In this document: positions 1-7,134 of the stretch, piece after piece
Layout of the letters: each line of letters begins with the position of its first letter
Numbering within the stretch: the stretch's first letter is position 1
Virus record (IMG/VR): IMGVR_UViG_3300027782_000253
Coordinates: 1 to 30,783 of that record
Reading direction: 5' to 3' (one strand)
Source: a virus
DNA: 30,783 nt
Notes under the pieces: model-generated
Database searches by the model: none
Told to the model about the DNA's origin: nothing
The model's input: only the letters and a program-made list of their open reading frames with translations
Program-made: the position numbers and the translations under genes

Positions 1-2
1 TT

Positions 3-236
3 CAGCGCCGCGCCATGAAGATCACCCCAGCCGTTGAGCAGCGCCTGAAGCAGGCGTACTCCATGCTGGAAGCACTCCGGGATGGGAAGATGATATTCGG
101 GGCGGTCGCCAAGGCCGCCGATGCAGGCGTGCCTGCGGTGCAAGCCACCCCATTGCAGACGCTCGCGTGGTACAACGGGGTGAGCAATAGCAGCTTCTTC
201 CGCTCTCGCCTCCCGAACACGATGCCGGGGAACTGA
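3..236 (+). CDS. Partial gene upstream of the neck protein, unknown function
   Basis: This frame is open from the left edge to a TGA at 234-236. An ATG lies at 15, but no ribosome binding site is visible before it and the frame stays open upstream, so this is probably the 3' end of a longer gene cut by the window. The visible residues give an alanine-rich stretch followed by a short polar tail rich in Ser, Asn and Arg. The next gene starts two bases later, so both belong to the same structural operon. By position it could be a head-tail connector or other neck protein, but no family motif was recognised. Confidence 0.55.
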   Translation, partial: QRRAMKITPAVEQRLKQAYSMLEALRDGKMIFGAVAKAADAGVPAVQATPLQTLAWYNGVSNSSFFRSRLPNTMPGN

Positions 237-237
237 C

Positions 238-927
238 GTGGAGCCGTGGCGCAAGAGAATCAGCAAGGCACTTGCCAACGATGCAATCCGTAACGGCATT
301 GCGGCGGCTATTGCGTCTTACGCCAAGCAGCACATTGCAAAGAGCGAAGGACGTGGCCCGAACGGGGAGACGGTTGCCCTCGCGGCGCTGAAGCCCATGT
401 CTGGCGAGTTCTGGACGACTAAGAAGCCCCGGGAGGGCGAGGTTGCCAGCGCAACGCGCCAAGTCCTCAAAGCGGTTAGCCGTAAGAAGAAAGACGGCTC
501 GGTCGTTGTGAAGAACGTCATGGTGACCGAGTACAAGATGTCCGGGCAGTCCTACCGAAACGGTGGTCAGCCCCTACGGGATACCGGAAACCTACTGCGG
601 TCGATTGGGGCTAAAGCCGAGCAGACTGGCCCCGCCCGCCTTTCCGTGACCATGTCCGGCGCTATCTACGGCATCTACCATGAGAAGGGCTTCTCAACGG
701 ACGGCCCGAACTTCATCCCGCTGACGCGCAAGGGCAAGCGCACCCATGCGACCGGGGCGAACCCCAACACCGAGAACCTGTCCCAAGGCAAGGATTACGT
801 CATGGCATGGGGCGGCGTAGACGTTCCCGCTCGTCCGTTCCTTGTCCCGACCGCCATGGAATTTAGTGCCATAGGCAAAACCATTAGAATCGGTCTAGCA
901 AAGATCCTCAAAGGAAAACTCAAGTAA
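238..927 (+). CDS. Mu gpG-like virion morphogenesis / tail completion protein
   Basis: A 229-residue protein starting at a GTG one base after the previous stop, with a GGGGAA ribosome binding site upstream. The middle contains a pattern known from the phage Mu gpG / virion morphogenesis family: 'LRDTGNLLRSI' near residues 117-127, then 'YGIYHEKG' near 144-151, and a C-terminal 'PARPFL'. These proteins act at the head-tail joint or in tail completion. The N-terminal 100 residues are basic and have no motif I recognise. The gene sits just before the tail tube gene, as expected for a neck component, and its stop overlaps the next start as TAATG. The family call is by motif reading only; the exact role (neck or tail completion) is inferred. 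Confidence 0.65.
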   Translation: MEPWRKRISKALANDAIRNGIAAAIASYAKQHIAKSEGRGPNGETVALAALKPMSGEFWTTKKPREGEVASATRQVLKAVSRKKKDGSVVVKNVMVTEYKMSGQSYRNGGQPLRDTGNLLRSIGAKAEQTGPARLSVTMSGAIYGIYHEKGFSTDGPNFIPLTRKGKRTHATGANPNTENLSQGKDYVMAWGGVDVPARPFLVPTAMEFSAIGKTIRIGLAKILKGKLK

Positions 928-1415
928 TGGCAACCGCAATTTTCGTCGCTGGCCCAACGTCAATCTTCGTCAATGTCGGCGCTGGCTATGTTGAGCTAGG
1001 GCAGACCGACAACGACAGCCTCCCGCAAGTCTCCTACTCGGACAACATCCATGAGATCAAGACCGTTGCGTCGGGTGCGACCCCAGAGGAGATGGTGGTA
1101 CAAAACACGAGCGCGACGATTACCGTCACGTTGGTTAAGTGGGACGCGGCGGTTCTGACAAGCCTACAGACGCGCCAGCGCGGTGCGGCGTACAACTCGA
1201 CCGTTGGCCGCCTCTTGGTTGGCGATAGCGGTACGTTTGGTATCAAGGTCGCCCCTGCAACGGTCGGCAAGACGGGCTACACCTTCGGGCGCTGCTACTT
1301 CATGGGTGACGCAATCGCGCACTCGCAATTCGGCAACGTTGAGCAGCGTATGGGTTTGACCTTCCGCGCCATCCCAGACGCTAACAATTTGCTTGCCGCC
1401 GCTTATACTTCCTGA
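927..1415 (+). CDS. Probable major tail tube protein
   Basis: A 162-residue protein rich in Thr, Val, Gly and Ala, with alternating hydrophobic residues as in an all-beta fold and no membrane segment. Length and position fit a siphovirus tail tube subunit: it follows the neck gene and directly precedes the frameshifting assembly chaperone pair, the usual V-G-T order. An AAAGGA ribosome binding site lies before the ATG, and the start overlaps the previous stop. No sequence motif proves the call; it rests on context, length and composition. A minor tail or capsid decoration protein is the main alternative. Confidence 0.6.
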   Translation: MATAIFVAGPTSIFVNVGAGYVELGQTDNDSLPQVSYSDNIHEIKTVASGATPEEMVVQNTSATITVTLVKWDAAVLTSLQTRQRGAAYNSTVGRLLVGDSGTFGIKVAPATVGKTGYTFGRCYFMGDAIAHSQFGNVEQRMGLTFRAIPDANNLLAAAYTS

Positions 1416-1416
1416 C

Positions 1417-1671
1417 ATGATCGACCTAACCCCAGATACCGACCCGCTTCTCTTCCGCGTAGAAATCCCGTCCGGCGCGTTGGTGGTTCAATGGAACGAG
1501 GCGCTCGCCGCATTGAGCGGGAAGCAAGACGGGCAACCGCAAGTCGCGGATGTCGCAGCAGCCTTACGAAAAGTAGCACGCTCGCCCGAAGTAGCTGCTA
1601 ACGCGTCGGACGAGATCTTGTTCGCAGTCTTTGCGCGTATGGGTAAGGCGGTTGAGCAGGCGGGAAAATAA
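1417..1671 (+). CDS. Tail assembly chaperone, short (G-like) product
   Basis: An 84-residue protein with ATG at 1417, one base after the tail tube stop; a TTG at 1393 in the same frame is less likely because it would overlap the tube gene by 23 bases. The product is helical and mildly acidic, as are lambda gpG-type chaperones. Its last codons are GCG GGA AAA TAA, so a canonical G GGA AAA slippery heptamer abuts the stop. Ribosomes that slip back one base there continue into the next frame and make a longer G-T fusion. Such chaperones bind the tape measure and guide tail tube polymerisation. The pairing with 1668-1925 and the slippery site make this a strong functional call despite no sequence identity being recognised. 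Confidence 0.8.
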   Translation: MIDLTPDTDPLLFRVEIPSGALVVQWNEALAALSGKQDGQPQVADVAAALRKVARSPEVAANASDEILFAVFARMGKAVEQAGK

Positions 1672-1700
1672 CAAGGGGGGTTGCCCAATTCTTGGCAACC
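1662..1700 (+). promoter_or_regulatory. Programmed -1 ribosomal frameshift signal
   Basis: The heptamer GGGAAAA at 1662-1668 is in the correct phase (G GGA AAA) and is followed at once by TAA in the zero frame. Ten bases downstream is a hairpin with a perfect 7-bp stem, GGTTGCC at 1679-1685 and GGCAACC at 1694-1700, with an 8-base loop. The spacing is right for a stimulatory hairpin. The -1 frame has no stop before 1923. Lambda uses GGGAAAG at the same place. Confidence 0.85.
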
Positions 1701-1925
1701 TACGGACGGCTCCCCTCAGACTTTGACGGACTAACAGCAATGGGACTCGCGCAGAACATCCCCATGATTGAAGCGCGAAACGCGCTCATGCTCGCGCAGG
1801 GTATTGCTATCGCGTTTGGGTCGCCTGAGCTGACAGAACACACGATCCGAACCGCTACCGGGGACAACGATCTTGCCTTCCGCGTCCGCATGAGCATGGA
1901 ACACAACAAGGCGGCAAACCAATGA
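1668..1925 (+). CDS. Tail assembly chaperone T-domain, made by -1 frameshift
   Basis: This is the downstream half of the G-T fusion. After a -1 slip at 1662-1668 the ribosome reads ATA from 1668 and stays open to TGA at 1923-1925, giving a fusion of about 169 residues (84 zero-frame plus 85). The frame also has a TTG at 1692, but that codon lies in the loop and 3' arm of a hairpin and has only a distant G-rich run before it, so independent initiation is unlikely. The T-part is helical with several Met and Ala residues. The ATGA overlap at 1922 couples it to the next gene. The mechanism is well established for tailed phages; here it is inferred from sequence signals. Confidence 0.78.
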   Translation: MTRGVAQFLATYGRLPSDFDGLTAMGLAQNIPMIEARNALMLAQGIAIAFGSPELTEHTIRTATGDNDLAFRVRMSMEHNKAANQ

Positions 1926-2386
1926 CCGTGCAAAGTAATGCGGGCATTTGGATTGCGCTGCGTGATGAGATCCGTAATTGGATGTCCGCGAACAACTACG
2001 GGGATGCCGTCTATGTGGCGGAGAAGCCCGGAGACGAGATGCTTGCCCAATATGCGGTACAGATCGTCCCGAGCGGCGACGCTGCCCTGCACCCTCGTAG
2101 CGGCGTTGGTCTGCTTGAGTCAACGATTCAGATTACGGTCTGGTGGCGCGGCCTGTTTGACAACACCAACCGGGCTACCGAGCGCATTGCTGGGGATGAG
2201 GGAATTGAGCAATTCATTGACGGGCTACGCACGCTCCTGATCCAGAACACGCTCGGCGGTCGGCTGACCATCCCGCTCACATGGCGTAGCGGTGGGCAGA
2301 TCGAGGCGGTAGACGAGGCGGTCGGCTGGATGCGTGGAACCGAGACTTTCCTGTGCGCGTTTGAAATGACATGGGAGGTTCAGTAA
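1922..2386 (+). CDS. Tail terminator-like protein
   Basis: A 154-residue protein starting in an ATGA overlap with the chaperone fusion. Its layout resembles small tail terminator / gpU-type proteins: an N-terminal helix ('WIALRDEIRNWM'), beta strands in the centre, a helix with 'IEQFIDGLRTLL' near residues 97-108, and a closing strand near 'FLCAFEMTWEV'. Such proteins cap the tail tube and join it to the head. The position, after rather than before the tail tube gene, is not the lambda order, so the call is moderate; a minor tail protein is the alternative. The gene ends in a TAATG overlap with the next. Confidence 0.45.
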   Translation: MTVQSNAGIWIALRDEIRNWMSANNYGDAVYVAEKPGDEMLAQYAVQIVPSGDAALHPRSGVGLLESTIQITVWWRGLFDNTNRATERIAGDEGIEQFIDGLRTLLIQNTLGGRLTIPLTWRSGGQIEAVDEAVGWMRGTETFLCAFEMTWEVQ

Positions 2387-3126
2387 TGCAAGACTTAGGC
2401 AAGATCACCATCGACATCAACGAGGGCGGCGGGTCGTCTGCTGGCGGCGCTGCGGGCGGGATGGGTGATTCGGCATCTGATTCGCTTCCAATGTTGGCAA
2501 GCGTGTCGGCAATGCTTGGGCCAGTTATTGGTGCGCTAGCGGCTGCGTCAAAAGTTGCTGTTGATTTTGCAATCAAAGCGGCTAAACAAATCTACGAAGC
2601 GTTTATGAAGCTGCGGCAATTCGTTCTTGAATTTGCCGACGATATCCGCGAGTACAGCCCTGCCGTTCAGCTTGCAGACCTTGGCAATGAAATGGCAATG
2701 CTGGGCGAGAAGATGCGAGCCGCCAAGATGGGCGGCGCATTAGTTGCCAATGTTGTATCAGCAGAGGGTCAGGTGGAGCGTTCAATGTTCCGCATACGGT
2801 CGGTATTGGCAACTGCTGGAGCAGCCGTTGTTGCTCCAATTATGCAACAAATAGCAAAAGCGCTGAAATACCTAGAGACATGGTTGCCGCAAATCATTGA
2901 CACGATTGGAAAAGTAATTGAAATGATTGGACGTGCAATTCAATCTGCTGCTAGTTTTCTTCCTGAGTCTATGGGTGGCAACTTCTTTAAGAAACTTGGT
3001 GTTTCAATAGAAGCCATTGGAAGCGATATTCGGGCAATCAAGATCAATACCGAGCCGGAAGTCAATTTCTCGGAACTCAACGAGCCTTTCCTAAACGACC
3101 TACGACTCATGGGGGCGCGAGTTTAA
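2386..3126 (+). CDS. Candidate short tape measure protein
   Basis: A 246-residue protein. ATG at 2386 is preferred over ATG at 2371 because GGGAGG sits at a good distance and the start overlaps the previous stop. The N-terminus is Gly/Ser/Ala-rich, followed by long hydrophobic and amphipathic helices, including 'MLGPVIGALAAASKVAVDFA', and Met-rich helical segments, without strong polar domains. This is the composition of tape measure proteins, and the place between chaperones and tail-tip genes is the usual tape measure slot. It is far shorter than most. At about 0.15 nm per residue it would give a tail of only some 37 nm. From about 2480 to 3030 the DNA is AT-richer than neighbouring genes, which may indicate a different origin. 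Confidence 0.5.
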   Translation: MQDLGKITIDINEGGGSSAGGAAGGMGDSASDSLPMLASVSAMLGPVIGALAAASKVAVDFAIKAAKQIYEAFMKLRQFVLEFADDIREYSPAVQLADLGNEMAMLGEKMRAAKMGGALVANVVSAEGQVERSMFRIRSVLATAGAAVVAPIMQQIAKALKYLETWLPQIIDTIGKVIEMIGRAIQSAASFLPESMGGNFFKKLGVSIEAIGSDIRAIKINTEPEVNFSELNEPFLNDLRLMGARV

Positions 3127-4967
3127 TGCCAAGTAATGGAAGCACCTTTGTCTCGTTCACGTTTGACTCAACGACCTACACGCTTCCCTACGCGAACATT
3201 TCGACCTATGAGCATAAGCCTGTCTATGCCGAAGATGGCTACACGCTGAACCGATATGAGGTTCACGTTGCTGGCAGCGCCTTGATTTCGGACGGTACAA
3301 ACACCTACACCGACCTAGCCGCTAAATTCAAAAGCGGCACGGGACGCGTAGATAACGTCTATGTGAGCGTAACAACGCCAGAGGGTACGGAAGACCTTCT
3401 CAACATCAGCCACCCCGACACCATGCGCGGCCCGTTGATGTCAATTACGGTGACGGAAATTAGCGGTCGCCGTGCTTGTGTTGTCAATTTCACCATTTCG
3501 GCGGCATTGGCACTAGACGGGAACTCACAAACCCCAAGCCCGTACCCGATTCTTTCGCACCGCTGGACATCTCGATTTGCTCTTGACGCTGGCGGGCATA
3601 TCACGCGCACGGTGTCGGGCGTGTTGGTGGTTGACCTTGCAGCAACCGGGACAACGGCGACCGCCGCCGCAAGTGGAACGTCGGGAGCCGTAACCGGAAA
3701 AGCCCCCTACGCGGATTTGTTCCGCCGAGCGATTCTCCCGATTGCGCCGGGTGCAGGAAATTGGCGGCGCGAGTCTCAAACCTATGCCTACAACGAGGCA
3801 GGCAATTCGCTCATCTACGAGATCACCGACTCGCAAGCTCGCACGGCGCTTCCCGATGCTGCATTTGCTGGCACGGCTGAATTCACCTACGAGCGCAATC
3901 GTCAGATGCTGACATGGGCTACGTTGCGATTCTCTTGTGATCTAGAGGGAGCCGTCAACGGCGATGTCAGGAGCCTGATTTGGGCGGCGGTCGTTCTTGC
4001 TCAGTCGCGCATTATCTTTGCTCGCTGCAAGATCATGCGTATGACGGTGACCGAGCAGGAGATGCTAAAGAAGGCAAAGATTCGATTTGAGATTGACGCG
4101 CTTGCGCCAGCCATTGCAACGGATATTGCAGGGGTAGCGTCTTATCCCGTTCCCCTTGCTCAAATTGTTGGTAAATATTTCTCGGTCGGTCGCTCTTGCC
4201 CCGCCCTCCCTGACCCGTATAGCCCCTACAACGGTGTCGCTGGTGTCCCGCATTGGGTAGACAATGAGACAAGCGCAAAGACGCAGACCACCCAGACGAT
4301 AGCCATTGCGTCATGTATTGCGGTCATCAATGAGTATTGCAGCCCGGGAACGCCAACCATCAGTATTGAGGTTCCAGCAACTGAGTTTGACACTATTAAC
4401 GATGTTATTCAAGCGGGGCCATTTAAGAACGCCCAAGCACTTGCTCAGTTTAATGGAGACGGTCAAACAACTTGCGTAGAGCAGTCAAAGACAACGACTA
4501 ATGTTAGCACTCAGACGCGTATGCACCGGATGCAAACGCTTTATACCGAGGGTTCTGATTTCGTGTTTCAGACTGGAAAAGCATCGGTCACGCTAGAGGA
4601 AATGACTGTTGTTTCTCGCGTCAACGTGCCACCCATCCGGACGTTCCGCCCTATTCCTTCTGGATTTATAGTCATCAATGACGACTGGAAGGTCAATCAC
4701 GGGGACGTTGACCCAGCAGGGCAGCGCACGTTCATCGGGGTCTACACGCGCACGCTTCGCTCGTATGACGGTGGCGGTGCAACAAGCTTCGGGTATTACA
4801 CCGAAAGCGGTCGCCGTCAATGGTGGCCTTCAGGCGCAAACCCCAGCGTTGCCGCACCGCTCGCTCTTGGATATGACGGACAAACACAACTTGAAGCAAG
4901 TTCGGTGCTTTCGCTCGGCGATGACGCGCAGGCTTACCAAGTCGGCACGCCGCAGGACTACGCGTAA
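3126..4967 (+). CDS. Large tail-tip / baseplate protein, family not recognised
   Basis: A 613-residue protein starting in a TAATG overlap. It is rich in Thr, Ser, Gly and Ala with many short beta-strand-like stretches, no signal peptide and no membrane span. The first half includes a small Thr/Ala/Ser-rich low-complexity stretch near residues 170-195, and the last third is aromatic and Gly-rich. Located right after the tape measure candidate, it fits a distal tail or baseplate hub component. No catalytic motif was found. A role in the tail tip is inferred from position and the structural-protein composition, and the exact position in the tip (distal tail ring or hub) cannot be told from sequence. 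Confidence 0.5.
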   Translation: MPSNGSTFVSFTFDSTTYTLPYANISTYEHKPVYAEDGYTLNRYEVHVAGSALISDGTNTYTDLAAKFKSGTGRVDNVYVSVTTPEGTEDLLNISHPDTMRGPLMSITVTEISGRRACVVNFTISAALALDGNSQTPSPYPILSHRWTSRFALDAGGHITRTVSGVLVVDLAATGTTATAAASGTSGAVTGKAPYADLFRRAILPIAPGAGNWRRESQTYAYNEAGNSLIYEITDSQARTALPDAAFAGTAEFTYERNRQMLTWATLRFSCDLEGAVNGDVRSLIWAAVVLAQSRIIFARCKIMRMTVTEQEMLKKAKIRFEIDALAPAIATDIAGVASYPVPLAQIVGKYFSVGRSCPALPDPYSPYNGVAGVPHWVDNETSAKTQTTQTIAIASCIAVINEYCSPGTPTISIEVPATEFDTINDVIQAGPFKNAQALAQFNGDGQTTCVEQSKTTTNVSTQTRMHRMQTLYTEGSDFVFQTGKASVTLEEMTVVSRVNVPPIRTFRPIPSGFIVINDDWKVNHGDVDPAGQRTFIGVYTRTLRSYDGGGATSFGYYTESGRRQWWPSGANPSVAAPLALGYDGQTQLEASSVLSLGDDAQAYQVGTPQDYA

Positions 4968-6751
4968 TGGGCGTACAAGCGTACATCACCGCAGGGCAGA
5001 CGATCATCCCCGTCCTCTTGCCTGACGCTGTCATGCAGGACACGGCGCGGCAGATCGGCATACCGGAGGCTGACCTGTTCTCGGTTGATGTCCCGGTCGG
5101 TATGACGCAGAACACTCGCGCCAGCTTCTTGATTGCATCGACTCAGGTAGCGGCGCTGTTTGCAGTCACCACCGTATCCCTGACCCTTGAGGATTCAAGC
5201 GGCTTGTCGGTGGTCATTAGCGGCTTGTACGCTCGACCTCCGCAGCCGTTCTTCTGGACGCAGCAGGGCGGCGCGGTGTTGGTGGAACTAGTGGACGAGC
5301 GTTGGTACTGGCAGTTCTCATCGGCCGCCGTCCTTGGTATCGCCCTCGCTCAAACGTGGTCGTCCGATGGTCGCTGGCAGGTCAATGACGCAACCGCCCC
5401 TACCCCGATCACGACCTACACCGAACTCCTTGCACAGATCAGCGCGGCGGCAAGCGGCGACAACCTGACCTCTCCAACCGGGTTCACGGTGCAAAGCCCG
5501 GAGTACATGAGGCGCTTGAGCGACCTATACGGCTCCCCAAACGTCAGCCTTGCTATGGTGCTTGATGCAGTCGCGGTAGCCAATCAGCAGGTCATCATTA
5601 GCGACGGGTCGGTGACTCGCTTCATTTCCCGGTCGAACCTCAAGGCGCAATACAACACACGGATGCAGCTCTACCAGACCGCCATGCGCGGGGGTATGCA
5701 GCCCGTCAATGGTGCATCAACTAGCACAAACGTACTGGTTTCCCTGTACAACCAAACCGGGTATCAGGCTCGCGCCCCGTTGACCTGTAGCACCGTGTTC
5801 CCCCAGCGCATGGTTGAAGGTTTGACCTACTACGACAACTGCACGATTGCCAACGTCCCGGCTACCGGGCAGAGTTTCACAACGAGCCAAGTCTTTGCGG
5901 CAGGGTCGGCGGCGACTTTTACCCGCGCCCCGAACGACATCGGAGCGGCCTACATCACGGACGCGTCCATTGTGGTGCAGGACAGTACCGGGGCGGTCTT
6001 GACAACTACCCCGGGCTGGAATCCGACCACCCTCTCTACCAAGATCCGGGACGACTACGCCTCTCGGAACTCAAACATCCCCTTTGGGCGCACCGTCTGG
6101 GCTGGATGGATTCCGTGGTACACGTCAACAACGGTGACCATCGGGCAGCTCGGGAACGTCTCCTACCGCCTTGCGGTCATTGACGGGGAATTCTCGCCCT
6201 ACACCATCTCCTCGGCGGACGAAACCAACTGGCGCTTTGGGTTGCAGGGGACAAGTTGGAACGATCCGAGGGACATCGTCACCGCCAAGGGCAACGCGCA
6301 GGCGTACCGTAACTGCGTTGGGGCGACCATCATTGACGTACCGCCTCCCATGTGCCGCTCGTTCCCGGCAAAGATCACAGGAAACGAGTCCTACGGCAAC
6401 TGGCGCTGGGCGTATTCGTTTGTGGAGGTCGAGCCAAACCCGACCGTTGGTGCTACCCCAAGCGTCTCCATCGGGGCATATGCCCGCACGGCAGCGGGCG
6501 CAATCGTTGCTCGCAACATGGCCGAGAACGGGAACACTAGCCCGACCCGTATTGCTCCCGGGGTGCTTCAGTCGCACTACAACAACGCGACCGTTGAGGC
6601 GCTCCCGATCTGCAACGACACCATCGTTCACATGGTTGAGCAGTTCCCAACGCATACCGACCAAGGAATGCCAACTCCTCCTTACGAACCGCAGTATTGG
6701 TTCTCAATGCCGAACGCGGTTAAGGTAACTTGCACCGAACAGCAGCCGTAG
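4967..6751 (+). CDS. Second large tail-tip protein, family not recognised
   Basis: A 594-residue protein coupled to the previous gene by TAATG. The N-terminal 170 residues look beta-rich with several Trp and Phe residues. A mixed segment follows around residues 180-240, with 'YMRRLSDLYGSPNVSLAMVL' and a stretch like those seen in phage tail hub proteins. The rest is again beta-rich and polar. It is likely to be a hub or upper baseplate protein that carries the receptor-binding parts encoded next. It has no visible peptidase or muramidase signature. Codon use is like that of the neck and terminase genes. Confidence 0.45.
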   Translation: MGVQAYITAGQTIIPVLLPDAVMQDTARQIGIPEADLFSVDVPVGMTQNTRASFLIASTQVAALFAVTTVSLTLEDSSGLSVVISGLYARPPQPFFWTQQGGAVLVELVDERWYWQFSSAAVLGIALAQTWSSDGRWQVNDATAPTPITTYTELLAQISAAASGDNLTSPTGFTVQSPEYMRRLSDLYGSPNVSLAMVLDAVAVANQQVIISDGSVTRFISRSNLKAQYNTRMQLYQTAMRGGMQPVNGASTSTNVLVSLYNQTGYQARAPLTCSTVFPQRMVEGLTYYDNCTIANVPATGQSFTTSQVFAAGSAATFTRAPNDIGAAYITDASIVVQDSTGAVLTTTPGWNPTTLSTKIRDDYASRNSNIPFGRTVWAGWIPWYTSTTVTIGQLGNVSYRLAVIDGEFSPYTISSADETNWRFGLQGTSWNDPRDIVTAKGNAQAYRNCVGATIIDVPPPMCRSFPAKITGNESYGNWRWAYSFVEVEPNPTVGATPSVSIGAYARTAAGAIVARNMAENGNTSPTRIAPGVLQSHYNNATVEALPICNDTIVHMVEQFPTHTDQGMPTPPYEPQYWFSMPNAVKVTCTEQQP

Positions 6752-6774
6752 GTTGAACCAAGCAAGGAGCGGAA

Positions 6775-7134
6775 ATGAATCAGCGATGGAACATCATCTT
6801 CTCAAGGGGCGGCGAATACCAAGAGACGGTCAGCGTAGGGACGTGGCCGAACACCTACCCCGCCCTCAACACGGCTACAGAGTGGCGCTTGACCGTCTCG
6901 CAGCCTGACGTGGCTGGCTTTCTTGTCGCCTCAAGCCTTACAGGGTCGCCGCCCATGATTACCCTCAACGTAGCCAAGACGACCGGGACGATCATCGTCC
7001 CAGCCGCTACGACCGCCACGATGCCCCTTGGCAGCGCCCGGTACGACCTCGATATCTTCTTTCCTTCCAGCGTCACCAAGCGGCTTATCTCGCTCGGCGC
7101 TGCCCAAGTAAACACCAAAGCAGGAGCAGTCTAA
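6775..7134 (+). CDS. Small tail-tip adaptor-type protein, unknown
   Basis: A 119-residue protein with a clear AAGGAG ribosome binding site ahead of ATG at 6775. It has a beta-rich look: 'WNIIFSRGGEYQETVSV' at the start, a central 'EWRLTVSQPDV', then Thr/Ala-rich strands. Its size and place between a hub-type gene and the tailspike, with TAATG coupling to the latter, suggest an adaptor that docks the spike, or a small baseplate protein. I recognise no family. The strong ribosome binding site fits a protein needed in several copies per virion. Confidence 0.45.
   Translation: MNQRWNIIFSRGGEYQETVSVGTWPNTYPALNTATEWRLTVSQPDVAGFLVASSLTGSPPMITLNVAKTTGTIIVPAATTATMPLGSARYDLDIFFPSSVTKRLISLGAAQVNTKAGAV

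Noticed and set aside
1692-1925. Independent TTG-started gene
   Set aside because: The slippery site and hairpin explain it better as the frameshift extension of 1417-1671.
6125-6728. Long antisense and shifted frames in the tail-tip gene
   Set aside because: Arg/Pro-rich shadow translations of a gene with strong coding character; no start signals.
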